From an endosymbiont of Bathymodiolus septemdierum str. Myojin knoll (GTDB taxonomy: Bacteria > Pseudomonadota > Gammaproteobacteria > PS1 > Pseudothioglobaceae), in contig NZ_AP013042.1 in NCBI RefSeq assembly GCF_001547755.1, forward strand, positions 434,001 to 498,000: DNA of 64,000 bases, written 5' to 3'. Below are positions 8,177-15,654 of this stretch, one piece after another (within the stretch, counting starts at the first letter, position 1; each line of letters opens with the position of its first letter). A program made the position numbers and the translations under genes. The notes beneath the pieces are model-generated. The model worked only from the letters and a program-made list of their open reading frames with translations, searched no databases and was not told the origin of the DNA.

Positions 8177-11100
8177 AGAGATAGAAAAAGCTATTCAGCA
8201 GGCAATAGCTACAGGTTTCAGAGGGCGATTACTTGAGCGGGGGTTAGCGCGTTCAATGATTTGGGTTGATGGTGAATTACCTGATGGTTCACCAAACTTT
8301 GCGCCAAGACTTAGTTATGATCTCCTGTCCTACGGTTATTCACTGTTATCTCTTGCTATTCGCCTCACAGAATTGAATGGTAACCCTGAGTTTGCCCGTG
8401 CCGCGTTTGAAAAAGCTGCCACAGCAATAACAGACGTTATACATAATGGAAATCCTGATGATCCAGAGAAAGGCTTTCATAAGGTGTTGGCAGCATCAAG
8501 TTATCATTTAGGGCGATTTTCTGCTAAAGCATTTTCATTGCTCAATCATAATATTGAAAATGAAAATTTGAGTCGAATAGAGAAAATGCTATCGTTACTC
8601 ATGTTAAGGCAATTTGCTGCGCTTGAAACTTCTGTATTAGCTTGGAAAGAATCAGGACTTGGCTCAGATAATTCCCTAGCTGAAAAGATAGACTTTGAAA
8701 TTGACCAACTCAATGGACAACTTGAGTCAGAGGATCGCCCAGAAGAATATGGAATAGCATCAATTGAGTTACCTATAATTGATTTGGCAATAACTGATAA
8801 TTATTATTCTGCAATTTATGAGTTTCTATTCGCACTAGAAATAGGGAACATTGCACTACTTGAAAGTGCTATTAATCGGATAGAAAATAGCTTGTCTATT
8901 ACTACAGAGCTTAACATGCTACCGCAATGGTGGGTTTTGAGAATAACCAAATACCTATTTCGTGATCTTTGGGAGTCCAGCTTTCATACGGTTCTTCCTG
9001 TTACTCCTGATCAGGAAAATAGTGAAGATTGGGCACTACTACGCTGGCTATTTATTGCTTCATTATTCAAACGTAATAAAGCTGAGATTGATCTTTGGCC
9101 ATCCCAGTTAGAGGGCGCTAGGCGAGCGGTTAATGATGTTGATGATCTTGTGGTTTCACTTCCAACTAGTGCGGGTAAAACGCGTATCGCAGAATTATGC
9201 ATTCTTCGATGTTTATCTATTGGAAAGCGCGTGCTCTTTATTACGCCGCTCAGGGCGTTGTCCGCTCAGACAGAGGCATCACTTCGTAAAACGTTTCTAC
9301 CGTTAGGTAAATCAGTTTCTTCGCTTTATGGCAGTATTGGAACAAGCGACTTTGAACAGAATGTCATAAAGTCAAAAGACATAGTAGTAGGGACGCCAGA
9401 AAAATTAGATTTTGCCTTAAGAAATGACCCTTCATTAATAGATGATGTTGGTCTCGTGGTTTTAGATGAAGGGCATATGATTGGTCTAAGCGAGCGGGAG
9501 ATAAGTTATGAAGTGCAAATTCAGCGACTATTAAAACGAGATGATGCTGAGCAAAGAAGAATTGTTTGCCTTTCAGCTATATTACCTGATGGCGATCAGT
9601 TAGAAGATTTTGTTGGCTGGTTGCGACGAGATAAGGAAGGCGGTGCTATACAATCTTTATGGCGACCTACAGATTTAAGATTTGGTGAGATTGTTTGGCA
9701 AGCAAATACTGGACGAATTAATTTTACTATTGGTGAAGAGAAACCATTTATCCCTAATTATATTCACCCCTTTATTCCGCCAGTTGGTAGAAGAAGCACA
9801 CCGTTTCCTAAAAATAAAAAAGAACTAACCTTGGCGGCGACTTGGAGGTTAGTTCAGGATAATCATACAGTCTTAATATATTGCCCAGAAAAACGGTCTG
9901 TTAATAGTTTTGCAAGAGATATTATAGATTTGCATAAGCGAGAGGCACTCGACTCAGTATTGTCTGTTCCGTTACAACAACTAGATTTAGCAATAGTGTT
10001 AGGAGATGAGTGGCTTGGTGATGGACATCCAATTGTTGAATGCTTAAAAATAGGTGTAGCTGTTCATCATGGCGCTCTTCCAACTCCTTTCAGGAAGGAA
10101 ATGGAAAAGTTGTTACGCGAAGGTATTTTGAAAGTTACAGTTTCATCCCCCACCCTTGCTCAAGGTCTGAATCTATCTGCGACTGCCGTTATTGTTTATT
10201 CATTAACACGTAATAAAAATATAATAGATGCATCTGAATTTAAAAATGTGATTGGTCGAGCTGGTCGAGCTTTTGTTGATACACATGGGTTAGTCCTCTA
10301 CCCAATATTTGAAAGACATGATTGGTTTCGGACTCAGTGGCGCAGGTTAGTAGAAGATACAAAGGCACGAAATATGGAGAGTGGTTTGGCTCTTCTTGTC
10401 ATCACTCTTGTAAGTCGAATAGCTCAGAGTATAGGGAACTCAGATATTAATGGGCTTCTTGAGTCAGATATTAATGGGCTTCTTGAGTCAGATATTAATG
10501 GGCTTCTTGAGTATGTTTTAAACAATACTCAAGCATGGGGATTTCCTAATGTTGCTAATGAGACCACAGAACAGATCAAGGCGCAAAAAATTGCATGGGA
10601 TAAGCATATAGTAAGCCTTGATACAGCTCTTCTAAGTATGTTAGGCGAGGAAGATGTTTCAATAATTGATATACCAAATGCACTTGATGCAATCCTTCAT
10701 TCTTCACTATGGCAAAGAAGTTTAAATCGTCATGATGAAGAGAAAAAAGGACTAAAAGGACTGTTTGATTCCGTATTAGCTCAACGAGCTAAATACATAT
10801 GGAATGTTACAACTACCTTTCAACGCAAAGGATACTTTCTTGCGGGAGTTGGGCTTGATACTGGTCAGAGGCTTGATGCTATATCTCCTCAAGCCAACGT
10901 ATTGCTTGTAAATGCGAACGGATATATATCTGCCAATGAGCAACAGTTAGCAATAGCTAGAATAATACAGTTGGCTGAATTAGTTTTTGATATTGCACCT
11001 TTTACCCCGCGTAATTTACCTGATGACTGGAGAGAAATCTTGGCAGTTTGGTTAAGAGGCGAAATTCTCACAGAGCATGAATTTAATGATATCAACGAAG

Positions 11101-11753
11101 CTCTGATGTTTATAGAGGATGGCTTAATCTACCGTCTACCTTGGGGATTAGAAGCTATTAGAGTTCGTGCGCAAGCCAATGAAGATGTTATTGGTGATAG
11201 TGCAACAATAGATGATTATGAAGTTGGGCTGGTAGTTCCTGCTATAGAAAATGGGACTTTAAATAGAAGTGCCGCACTGTTGATGCAAGCTGGGTTTAAC
11301 TCAAGAAAAGCTGCGATACATGCGGTCAGTTCAACAAACGCCTCTTTCACAACAGGCGTTCAATTAAAAGCATGGCTAAATTCTGTAGAGGTTTTTGACC
11401 TCGCTATTGAACCTGATTGGCCAACACCTGAAACTTCTAATTTATGGCGGGATTTTATAAAAGAGTATGATCCAAAACCGGAGACCACATGGAAATTGGC
11501 TAATTCAATAATATCTGTTGTTTGGATAAATAACTATAATCCCGTTGCTGGAAGATTTGTGAAGCTTCATAATCTTAAAAAAGGAAACACTCTAATACTA
11601 GGATCAGATGGTGAGCTAATAGGTAGTATTGCTAACTACCGATATAAATTACTCGACGGTGGCATTTATCGCTCTAGTATTCATAGTGATACCAGTTATA
11701 TTGATGTGAGATATTGGGGGGCGGAAGGTAGCCCTTTTGATTATCATGTTTAA
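8160..11753 (+). CDS. hamB: HamB, Hachiman superfamily-2 helicase
   Basis: Large helicase of the Hachiman defence system, thought to sense abnormal DNA and release HamA activity. The 1197-residue protein has Walker A LPTSAGKTR near residue 335, LRALSAQ (motif Ia), a Walker B of the form VVLDEGHMIG near 435, SAILPDG (motif III) near 471, and GRAGRAF (motif VI) near 699, a Ski2/Brr2-like helicase arrangement. A roughly 320-residue helical N-terminal domain precedes it, and a long C-terminal region of about 400 residues follows. Residues 761-784 are three exact copies of SDINGLLE. No frameshift is seen, so the system looks intact. Confidence 0.88.
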   Translation: MASAIEEIEKAIQQAIATGFRGRLLERGLARSMIWVDGELPDGSPNFAPRLSYDLLSYGYSLLSLAIRLTELNGNPEFARAAFEKAATAITDVIHNGNPDDPEKGFHKVLAASSYHLGRFSAKAFSLLNHNIENENLSRIEKMLSLLMLRQFAALETSVLAWKESGLGSDNSLAEKIDFEIDQLNGQLESEDRPEEYGIASIELPIIDLAITDNYYSAIYEFLFALEIGNIALLESAINRIENSLSITTELNMLPQWWVLRITKYLFRDLWESSFHTVLPVTPDQENSEDWALLRWLFIASLFKRNKAEIDLWPSQLEGARRAVNDVDDLVVSLPTSAGKTRIAELCILRCLSIGKRVLFITPLRALSAQTEASLRKTFLPLGKSVSSLYGSIGTSDFEQNVIKSKDIVVGTPEKLDFALRNDPSLIDDVGLVVLDEGHMIGLSEREISYEVQIQRLLKRDDAEQRRIVCLSAILPDGDQLEDFVGWLRRDKEGGAIQSLWRPTDLRFGEIVWQANTGRINFTIGEEKPFIPNYIHPFIPPVGRRSTPFPKNKKELTLAATWRLVQDNHTVLIYCPEKRSVNSFARDIIDLHKREALDSVLSVPLQQLDLAIVLGDEWLGDGHPIVECLKIGVAVHHGALPTPFRKEMEKLLREGILKVTVSSPTLAQGLNLSATAVIVYSLTRNKNIIDASEFKNVIGRAGRAFVDTHGLVLYPIFERHDWFRTQWRRLVEDTKARNMESGLALLVITLVSRIAQSIGNSDINGLLESDINGLLESDINGLLEYVLNNTQAWGFPNVANETTEQIKAQKIAWDKHIVSLDTALLSMLGEEDVSIIDIPNALDAILHSSLWQRSLNRHDEEKKGLKGLFDSVLAQRAKYIWNVTTTFQRKGYFLAGVGLDTGQRLDAISPQANVLLVNANGYISANEQQLAIARIIQLAELVFDIAPFTPRNLPDDWREILAVWLRGEILTEHEFNDINEALMFIEDGLIYRLPWGLEAIRVRAQANEDVIGDSATIDDYEVGLVVPAIENGTLNRSAALLMQAGFNSRKAAIHAVSSTNASFTTGVQLKAWLNSVEVFDLAIEPDWPTPETSNLWRDFIKEYDPKPETTWKLANSIISVVWINNYNPVAGRFVKLHNLKKGNTLILGSDGELIGSIANYRYKLLDGGIYRSSIHSDTSYIDVRYWGAEGSPFDYHV
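10440..10511 (+). repeat. 24-bp perfect tandem repeat (three copies) inside hamB
   Basis: Three identical 24-bp units encode SDINGLLE three times. A perfect in-frame repeat in an otherwise non-repetitive gene suggests recent slippage; copy number could vary between strains. Confidence 0.95.
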
Positions 11754-11760
11754 AATATAA

Positions 11761-11780
11761 TGAACCCAGAGAGGGGTTCA
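11761..11780 (+). terminator. Possible hairpin after hamB
   Basis: TGAACCC and GGGTTCA form a short hairpin 8 bp after the hamB stop. No T run follows, so it may protect the 3' end rather than act as an efficient intrinsic terminator. Confidence 0.35.
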
Positions 11781-11815
11781 ATCTACAATAAACTTTTAAG
11801 CATGGTAAAAGTGCC

Positions 11816-11901
11816 GTATAACAATCACATGCACTCGGATAGAAAAAAGCGCCACTCGTTCCTCGCTCTGCTTTTTCTGCCGGTGATGTGAGACGTTAGC
11901 T
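11816..11901 (+). repeat. attC recombination site of cassette 2
   Basis: It opens with GTATAAC and ends with GTTAGCT. The internal arms AGAAAAAAGC and GCTTTTTCT, and outer TCACAT with GATGTGA, pair into a long imperfect hairpin with unpaired bases, the classical 59-base-element layout. Length is 86 bp. Confidence 0.88.
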
Positions 11902-12155
11902 GCAAAATACGCGAGAACAATTAGGGTCAGAGAGTGATTTATACTAAAATAACACTTTTGTATCACCCAACTGTGTAAATATCACCATTTTTTAATCAAT
12001 GTTCCCATTAAATCTTGTTTTTAATTTATACTATCCAATGGCAATTGGATGCAGCCGTAGTGATGTTGTGACACACTCTAGATTACACAAACAAATCTAT
12101 GGGTCAGATAAGGGTTAAAATGAATGATGATTATTCATATTTATGCAAAGGTTTT
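11902..12155. other. Non-coding stretch between last attC and tpm; possible transposon relic
   Basis: No gene is seen. Two occurrences of GGGTCAG (TTAGGGTCAGAGAGTGATTT at 11921 and GGGTCAGATAAGGG near 12101) recall sequences that flank REP-type Y1 transposase genes in proteobacteria. This may be debris from such an element (weak inference). Confidence 0.3.
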
Positions 12156-12174
12156 ATTATAAAGGATAAAGAAA

Positions 12175-12825
12175 ATGACAGATTGGATACAGCGCTGGAA
12201 AGACGGTGAAACGGGGTGGCATAAAGACACGCCGAACGATAAATTGGTGAAGTTTATAGATTGCTTGCAGTTAGAACGGGCAGCGACGGTGCTAGTGCCG
12301 TTGTGCGGCAAGAGTCAGGATATGGTGTATTTACTGGAACAGGGGTACAAAGTGATTGGCGTGGAGTTGAGTGAAGTGGCAGTCACTGCATTTTTTCAAG
12401 AAAATGCAATGCCTTATACGGTGCAAGAGGCGAATAATTTCACGGTTTATAATGCACGAAATATCCGTATTTTTTGTGGTGATTTTTTTAACCTTGATTC
12501 AGGGCATTTAGGGATGACAAGTGCACTCTATGATAGGGGTGCATTGATTGCTCTACCTGAGGATTTAAGGGTTAAATATGCACAACATTTATACGATATA
12601 ATACCGAGCGGTTGCCGGATATTGTTGTTGACTTTAAATTATCCGCAATCGCAAATCAGTGGACCCCCTTTTGCCGTCGATGAAGCAGAGGTAAAATCAC
12701 TGTTTGAATGGTTTGAGTGTCAGCAGTTAGAGTGTTTTAATGACATTAAAAATGAACCTAAGTATCTACACGCAGGTGTGGATTTTATTGAAAGAGCAAC
12801 ATATTGTTTGCATAAAGAGGAATAA
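12175..12825 (+). CDS. tpm: Thiopurine S-methyltransferase
   Basis: SAM-dependent methyltransferase of the TPMT family. In bacteria it is linked to methylation of selenium, tellurium and thiol compounds. The 216-residue protein has family features: N-terminal WIQRWKDGETGWH, the SAM-binding VLVPLCGKSQDM at residues 39-50, GVELSEVAV, and a DRGALIALP segment. It is preceded by an AAGGATAAAG ribosome site. Its 5' end is duplicated at 4614-6104, so this is the ancestral copy beyond the right edge of the island. The next gene follows after 3 bp. Confidence 0.95.
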   Translation: MTDWIQRWKDGETGWHKDTPNDKLVKFIDCLQLERAATVLVPLCGKSQDMVYLLEQGYKVIGVELSEVAVTAFFQENAMPYTVQEANNFTVYNARNIRIFCGDFFNLDSGHLGMTSALYDRGALIALPEDLRVKYAQHLYDIIPSGCRILLLTLNYPQSQISGPPFAVDEAEVKSLFEWFECQQLECFNDIKNEPKYLHAGVDFIERATYCLHKEE

Positions 12826-12828
12826 AGA

Positions 12829-13149
12829 ATGGCTACAATGAAAGGTGAAGTAAGCAAGTTTGGCACGAAAGGATATGGTTTTATCGTTGGCGATGATGGT
12901 GAGCAGTATTTTGTGCATCAAAAGAATGTGTTTAATAAATCGCGCCTGAATACAGGTACGCGTGTGAAATTTAAGGCAGAAAACTCTGATAAAGGGTGGG
13001 TTGCGAATGAGGTTGAATTGGATGCTCATGCTAAATCATCTAATCCTAAATCAGCCTCTAAGCCGATGTCAGATGGTATGATTAAAGGGTTATTTTCGGT
13101 GTTGTTTATTGCGCAGGCTGTGGTTGTTTATAAAATATTTTTAAGTTAG
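12829..13149 (+). CDS. Cold-shock-domain protein with C-terminal membrane helix
   Basis: Residues 1-65 form a cold-shock domain: GYGFIVG at 16-22 and YFVHQ at 27-31 are the RNA-binding RNP1/RNP2 surface, in a slightly divergent form. A short Ser/Lys-rich linker follows, then one hydrophobic helix (GLFSVLFIAQAVVVYKIF) near residues 86-103. The 106-residue protein would hold a nucleic-acid-binding domain at the inner membrane, on the cytoplasmic side if the helix is a tail anchor. It is 3 bp downstream of tpm and 2 bp upstream of the next gene, so it is probably cotranscribed. Confidence 0.82.
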   Translation: MATMKGEVSKFGTKGYGFIVGDDGEQYFVHQKNVFNKSRLNTGTRVKFKAENSDKGWVANEVELDAHAKSSNPKSASKPMSDGMIKGLFSVLFIAQAVVVYKIFLS

Positions 13150-13151
13150 CA

Positions 13152-13754
13152 ATGAAGAAATTTTCGTTACTTTTATTGCCTTTGCTTCTATCGGGATGTT
13201 TCTCTTCGCCTGCGATTGAAGTCAGTAATATTTGCACCTTGATGGATGAAGAGGTAACTTGGTATCAAGGGGTGAAAGCCTCTGAGAAAAAATATGGCGC
13301 ACCTGCGTATGTGCAGTTGGCTATTATTTATCAGGAGTCTCGTTTTCAGTCAGATGCAAAGCCGCCTAGAGGTAAATTATTCGGTGTCATTCCATGGGCC
13401 AGGCCGAGTAGCTCTAAAGGGTTTGCGCAGGCTACAGAAGGGACTTGGGATTGGTATCAAAAGAGCACAAAAAATTATAACAGGTCGCGTACTAATTTTG
13501 TAGATGCAGCGGATTTTGTTGGTTGGTATATCAGTCAATCTAACAAGCGTTCTGGTGTTAGTAAGACAGACGCTTTTAATCAATATTTGGCTTATCATGA
13601 GGGGCATGGTGGGTTTAATCGTAAGACTCATTTGCGTAAAAATTGGCTTATTGGGGTAGCTAAAAAGGTTGAAAATAACGCCAAACGCTATAAAAAACAA
13701 CTCAAACAATGCAGAGCAAGATTGGATAAAAATAGAGCTTGGAGTTTCTTCTAA
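13152..13754 (+). CDS. Lytic-transglycosylase-like (SLT domain) lipoprotein
   Basis: 200 residues. A lipoprotein signal ends at the lipobox LLSGC with Cys16. The mature part has an SLT/lysozyme-like domain with catalytic-type Glu62 in YQESRF, and SKGFAQATEGTWDWYQ in the position of the usual substrate-groove motif. A later YLAYHEGHGG segment is also typical of this lipoprotein group. It likely cleaves peptidoglycan at the periplasmic face of the outer membrane. The stop overlaps the ATG of the Rieske gene by one base. Confidence 0.85.
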   Translation: MKKFSLLLLPLLLSGCFSSPAIEVSNICTLMDEEVTWYQGVKASEKKYGAPAYVQLAIIYQESRFQSDAKPPRGKLFGVIPWARPSSSKGFAQATEGTWDWYQKSTKNYNRSRTNFVDAADFVGWYISQSNKRSGVSKTDAFNQYLAYHEGHGGFNRKTHLRKNWLIGVAKKVENNAKRYKKQLKQCRARLDKNRAWSFF

Positions 13755-14050
13755 TGTGGGTTAAAGTATTGGACAATACACCAAAAGAAGGCACAATGGT
13801 TGAGGCAACTGTCGAAGATAAAAAGATATTTGTAACGATGAATAACGGTACGCTGTATGCAGCTGAAAATCGCTGTCCACATGAAGATATTGAATTGACT
13901 TTAGGCTGCTTAAAGGGTAACCGTGTTAAGTGCTCTTTGCACGGATACAGTTTTGATTTAACCACGGGCAACAGTTCAGAGGACGATGTTGATAATATGC
14001 GAACTTACGCCGTCAAACAAGAAAATAACGAAATATACATACAATTATGA
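13754..14050 (+). CDS. Rieske 2Fe-2S protein, small soluble type
   Basis: 98 residues comprising only a Rieske domain. The cluster ligands are visible as C41-P-H43 and C60-S-L-H63 within CPHEDIEL and KCSLHGYSFDL. There is no signal peptide or membrane helix, so it is a cytosolic ferredoxin-like subunit of the dioxygenase-ferredoxin/NirD kind. The ATG at 13754 overlaps the previous stop (TAATG), and the next gene overlaps its end by 4 bp. Translational coupling to the TrpD2-like gene suggests a shared function, which is not known. Confidence 0.85.
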   Translation: MWVKVLDNTPKEGTMVEATVEDKKIFVTMNNGTLYAAENRCPHEDIELTLGCLKGNRVKCSLHGYSFDLTTGNSSEDDVDNMRTYAVKQENNEIYIQL

Positions 14051-15108
14051 ATTCACAAGCGCTTTTAAAATCCATTATTCAACGCATTGCAACAGGTCCA
14101 GATCTAAGTAAAGATATTGTTTTTGAAGAGGCTAGAGATGGTATGCAAGCCATTTTGCGTGGTGAGATTGACGATGTACAATCAGCGATTTTCTTGATTG
14201 CTTTGCGCATGAAACGCGAAACAATGGAAGAAAACGAAGGCATTTTGGCAGCTATTCTTGCAGAAAGCGACAAACAACAGGTTAATGTTGATGATTTGGT
14301 GGACTTGGGTGACCCGTATAGTGGCTATAACCGCTCTATTCCTGTATCGTCATTCCTTCCGCCAGTATTGGCTGAGCTGGGTTTGCCAACAGTTATTCAC
14401 GCATTAGATAGCGTATCACCAAAATTTGGATTGACGCATCGTCATATTAATCAGGCACTAGGTTTGAGCCTTGACCATTCAACTGCTGAGGCGAAAAGTA
14501 GACTGGAAAATAAGGCAATTGGTTGGAGTTATATTGATCAAGCCAGTTATTGTAGTGGTTTACACGATTTGGTTTCCTTGCGTGACCGTGTTATTAAGCG
14601 CACAGTGATTAATACCGTAGAAACATTAATTGGACCTTTAAGGGGTAAATCTACACATTCAATTTTGGGCTATGTGCACAAACCTTATCCACCGATTTAC
14701 GCACACCTGGTTAATGCATCGGGTATGAATACTGCACTTTTAGTGCGCGGTGTTGAGGGCGGTGTAATTCCTTCTTTGCGACAAAAAGGTTTAATGGTGT
14801 CCTATAATGGCATTGAAGAAAAAGACCGTGTGGATATTGAGCCCAAATCTTTGGGTATTAAACAAGAAATGCGCGCGATATCCCTGCCCAAAGGTTTGAA
14901 TGTTGAAAACGATATTGAGGCGTTAGCAGAATATACCGTTTCACTCGGCAAGGCAGCGCTATCAGGGGAGCAGGGTATGTTTTATGATGGCTTAGTTTTG
15001 GCCAGTAGTTTAATTCTTTGGCATACCAAAAAAGCCGATTCGTTAATTGAAGCTGCGCAAATGACAAGGGAAGTTTTGGATTCGGGTAAAGCGTTAAATC
15101 GTTTATAA
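14047..15108 (+). CDS. Anthranilate phosphoribosyltransferase-like protein (TrpD2/YbiB type)
   Basis: 353 residues, with the helical N-terminal domain of the TrpD/thymidine-phosphorylase fold (LRGEIDDVQSAIFLIALRMK), then a C-terminal alpha/beta domain. The glycine-rich PRPP loop of true TrpD is replaced by DLGDPYSGYNRS, and the later motif is PKFGLTHRHINQALG. This is characteristic of TrpD2, a nucleic-acid-binding relative that does not make tryptophan. No trp genes are nearby. It is translationally coupled to the Rieske gene upstream. Confidence 0.8.
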   Translation: MNSQALLKSIIQRIATGPDLSKDIVFEEARDGMQAILRGEIDDVQSAIFLIALRMKRETMEENEGILAAILAESDKQQVNVDDLVDLGDPYSGYNRSIPVSSFLPPVLAELGLPTVIHALDSVSPKFGLTHRHINQALGLSLDHSTAEAKSRLENKAIGWSYIDQASYCSGLHDLVSLRDRVIKRTVINTVETLIGPLRGKSTHSILGYVHKPYPPIYAHLVNASGMNTALLVRGVEGGVIPSLRQKGLMVSYNGIEEKDRVDIEPKSLGIKQEMRAISLPKGLNVENDIEALAEYTVSLGKAALSGEQGMFYDGLVLASSLILWHTKKADSLIEAAQMTREVLDSGKALNRL

Positions 15109-15138
15109 TTGTATTTTTTAAAATAAAAATAAAATAAT

Positions 15139-15639
15139 ATGAATAATAAGATAAAAATTATCGTTAGTTGGATCATTGCTCTATGGGCATCAAATGTATT
15201 TCTTGGTTCGTTATTTTATAAATTTGATAGTAGTGCGTTAGAGCCACAATATATTTTTAATACCATTGGTGCTTGGCTTAGTAGCAGCGTAAATACCACG
15301 ATAGGTGAGTTGTTTTCTGAGTATGGTGCGATTTTAATTGGTTTGGCTGAGTTAGTAACTGCTTTGGTATTATTATCTCCGATTGTACTATGGAAACACA
15401 GAAAAAAACTTCATTGCATCGGCGGCTTAATGGCATCAATGGTGATGGCAGGGGCAGTTTTTTTCCATGTGTTCACCCCTTTAGGTTGGAATCCAACCTG
15501 GTCAGTGGTAAACGAGAGTGCTTGTCAGGCAGTCTTTATTGCGCCTAATTCGTGTGTAGATACTGGTCTGGCAAATGCTGCTTTATCAATCCTAATTTTA
15601 GGCATTGTTATGTTTTTCTTGAATAAAAAATCTAATTAA
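15139..15639 (+). CDS. Four-helix inner-membrane protein, unknown
   Basis: 166 residues with four predicted membrane helices (near residues 8-24, 62-82, 93-112 and 143-160). The layout resembles a small DoxX-like or DUF-type quinone-interacting membrane protein, but I see no diagnostic motif. A pair of cysteines lies in the loop before the last helix (ESACQAVFIAPNSC), probably periplasmic and disulfide-forming. It sits 15 bp before the decarboxylase gene, so it may belong to that cluster. Confidence 0.65.
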   Translation: MNNKIKIIVSWIIALWASNVFLGSLFYKFDSSALEPQYIFNTIGAWLSSSVNTTIGELFSEYGAILIGLAELVTALVLLSPIVLWKHRKKLHCIGGLMASMVMAGAVFFHVFTPLGWNPTWSVVNESACQAVFIAPNSCVDTGLANAALSILILGIVMFFLNKKSN

Positions 15640-15654
15640 TTTTTTTTATTTTTA

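Larger units (their letters stand above)
7320..11895 (+). mobile_element. Integron gene cassette 2 (about 4.6 kb) carrying hamAB
   Basis: The cassette starts at the crossover in GTTATACGGC (7319) and ends at the crossover in GTTAGCT (11895). Its attC opens with GCCGTATAAC at 11813-11822, the exact 10-bp reverse complement of the cassette start, which shows both ends belong to one mobilisable unit. It is unusually large for an integron cassette. Confidence 0.82.

Noticed and set aside
14047-15108. TrpD of tryptophan synthesis
   Set aside because: The PRPP-binding glycine motif of true TrpD is replaced and there are no trp genes nearby; the TrpD2-like group fits better.
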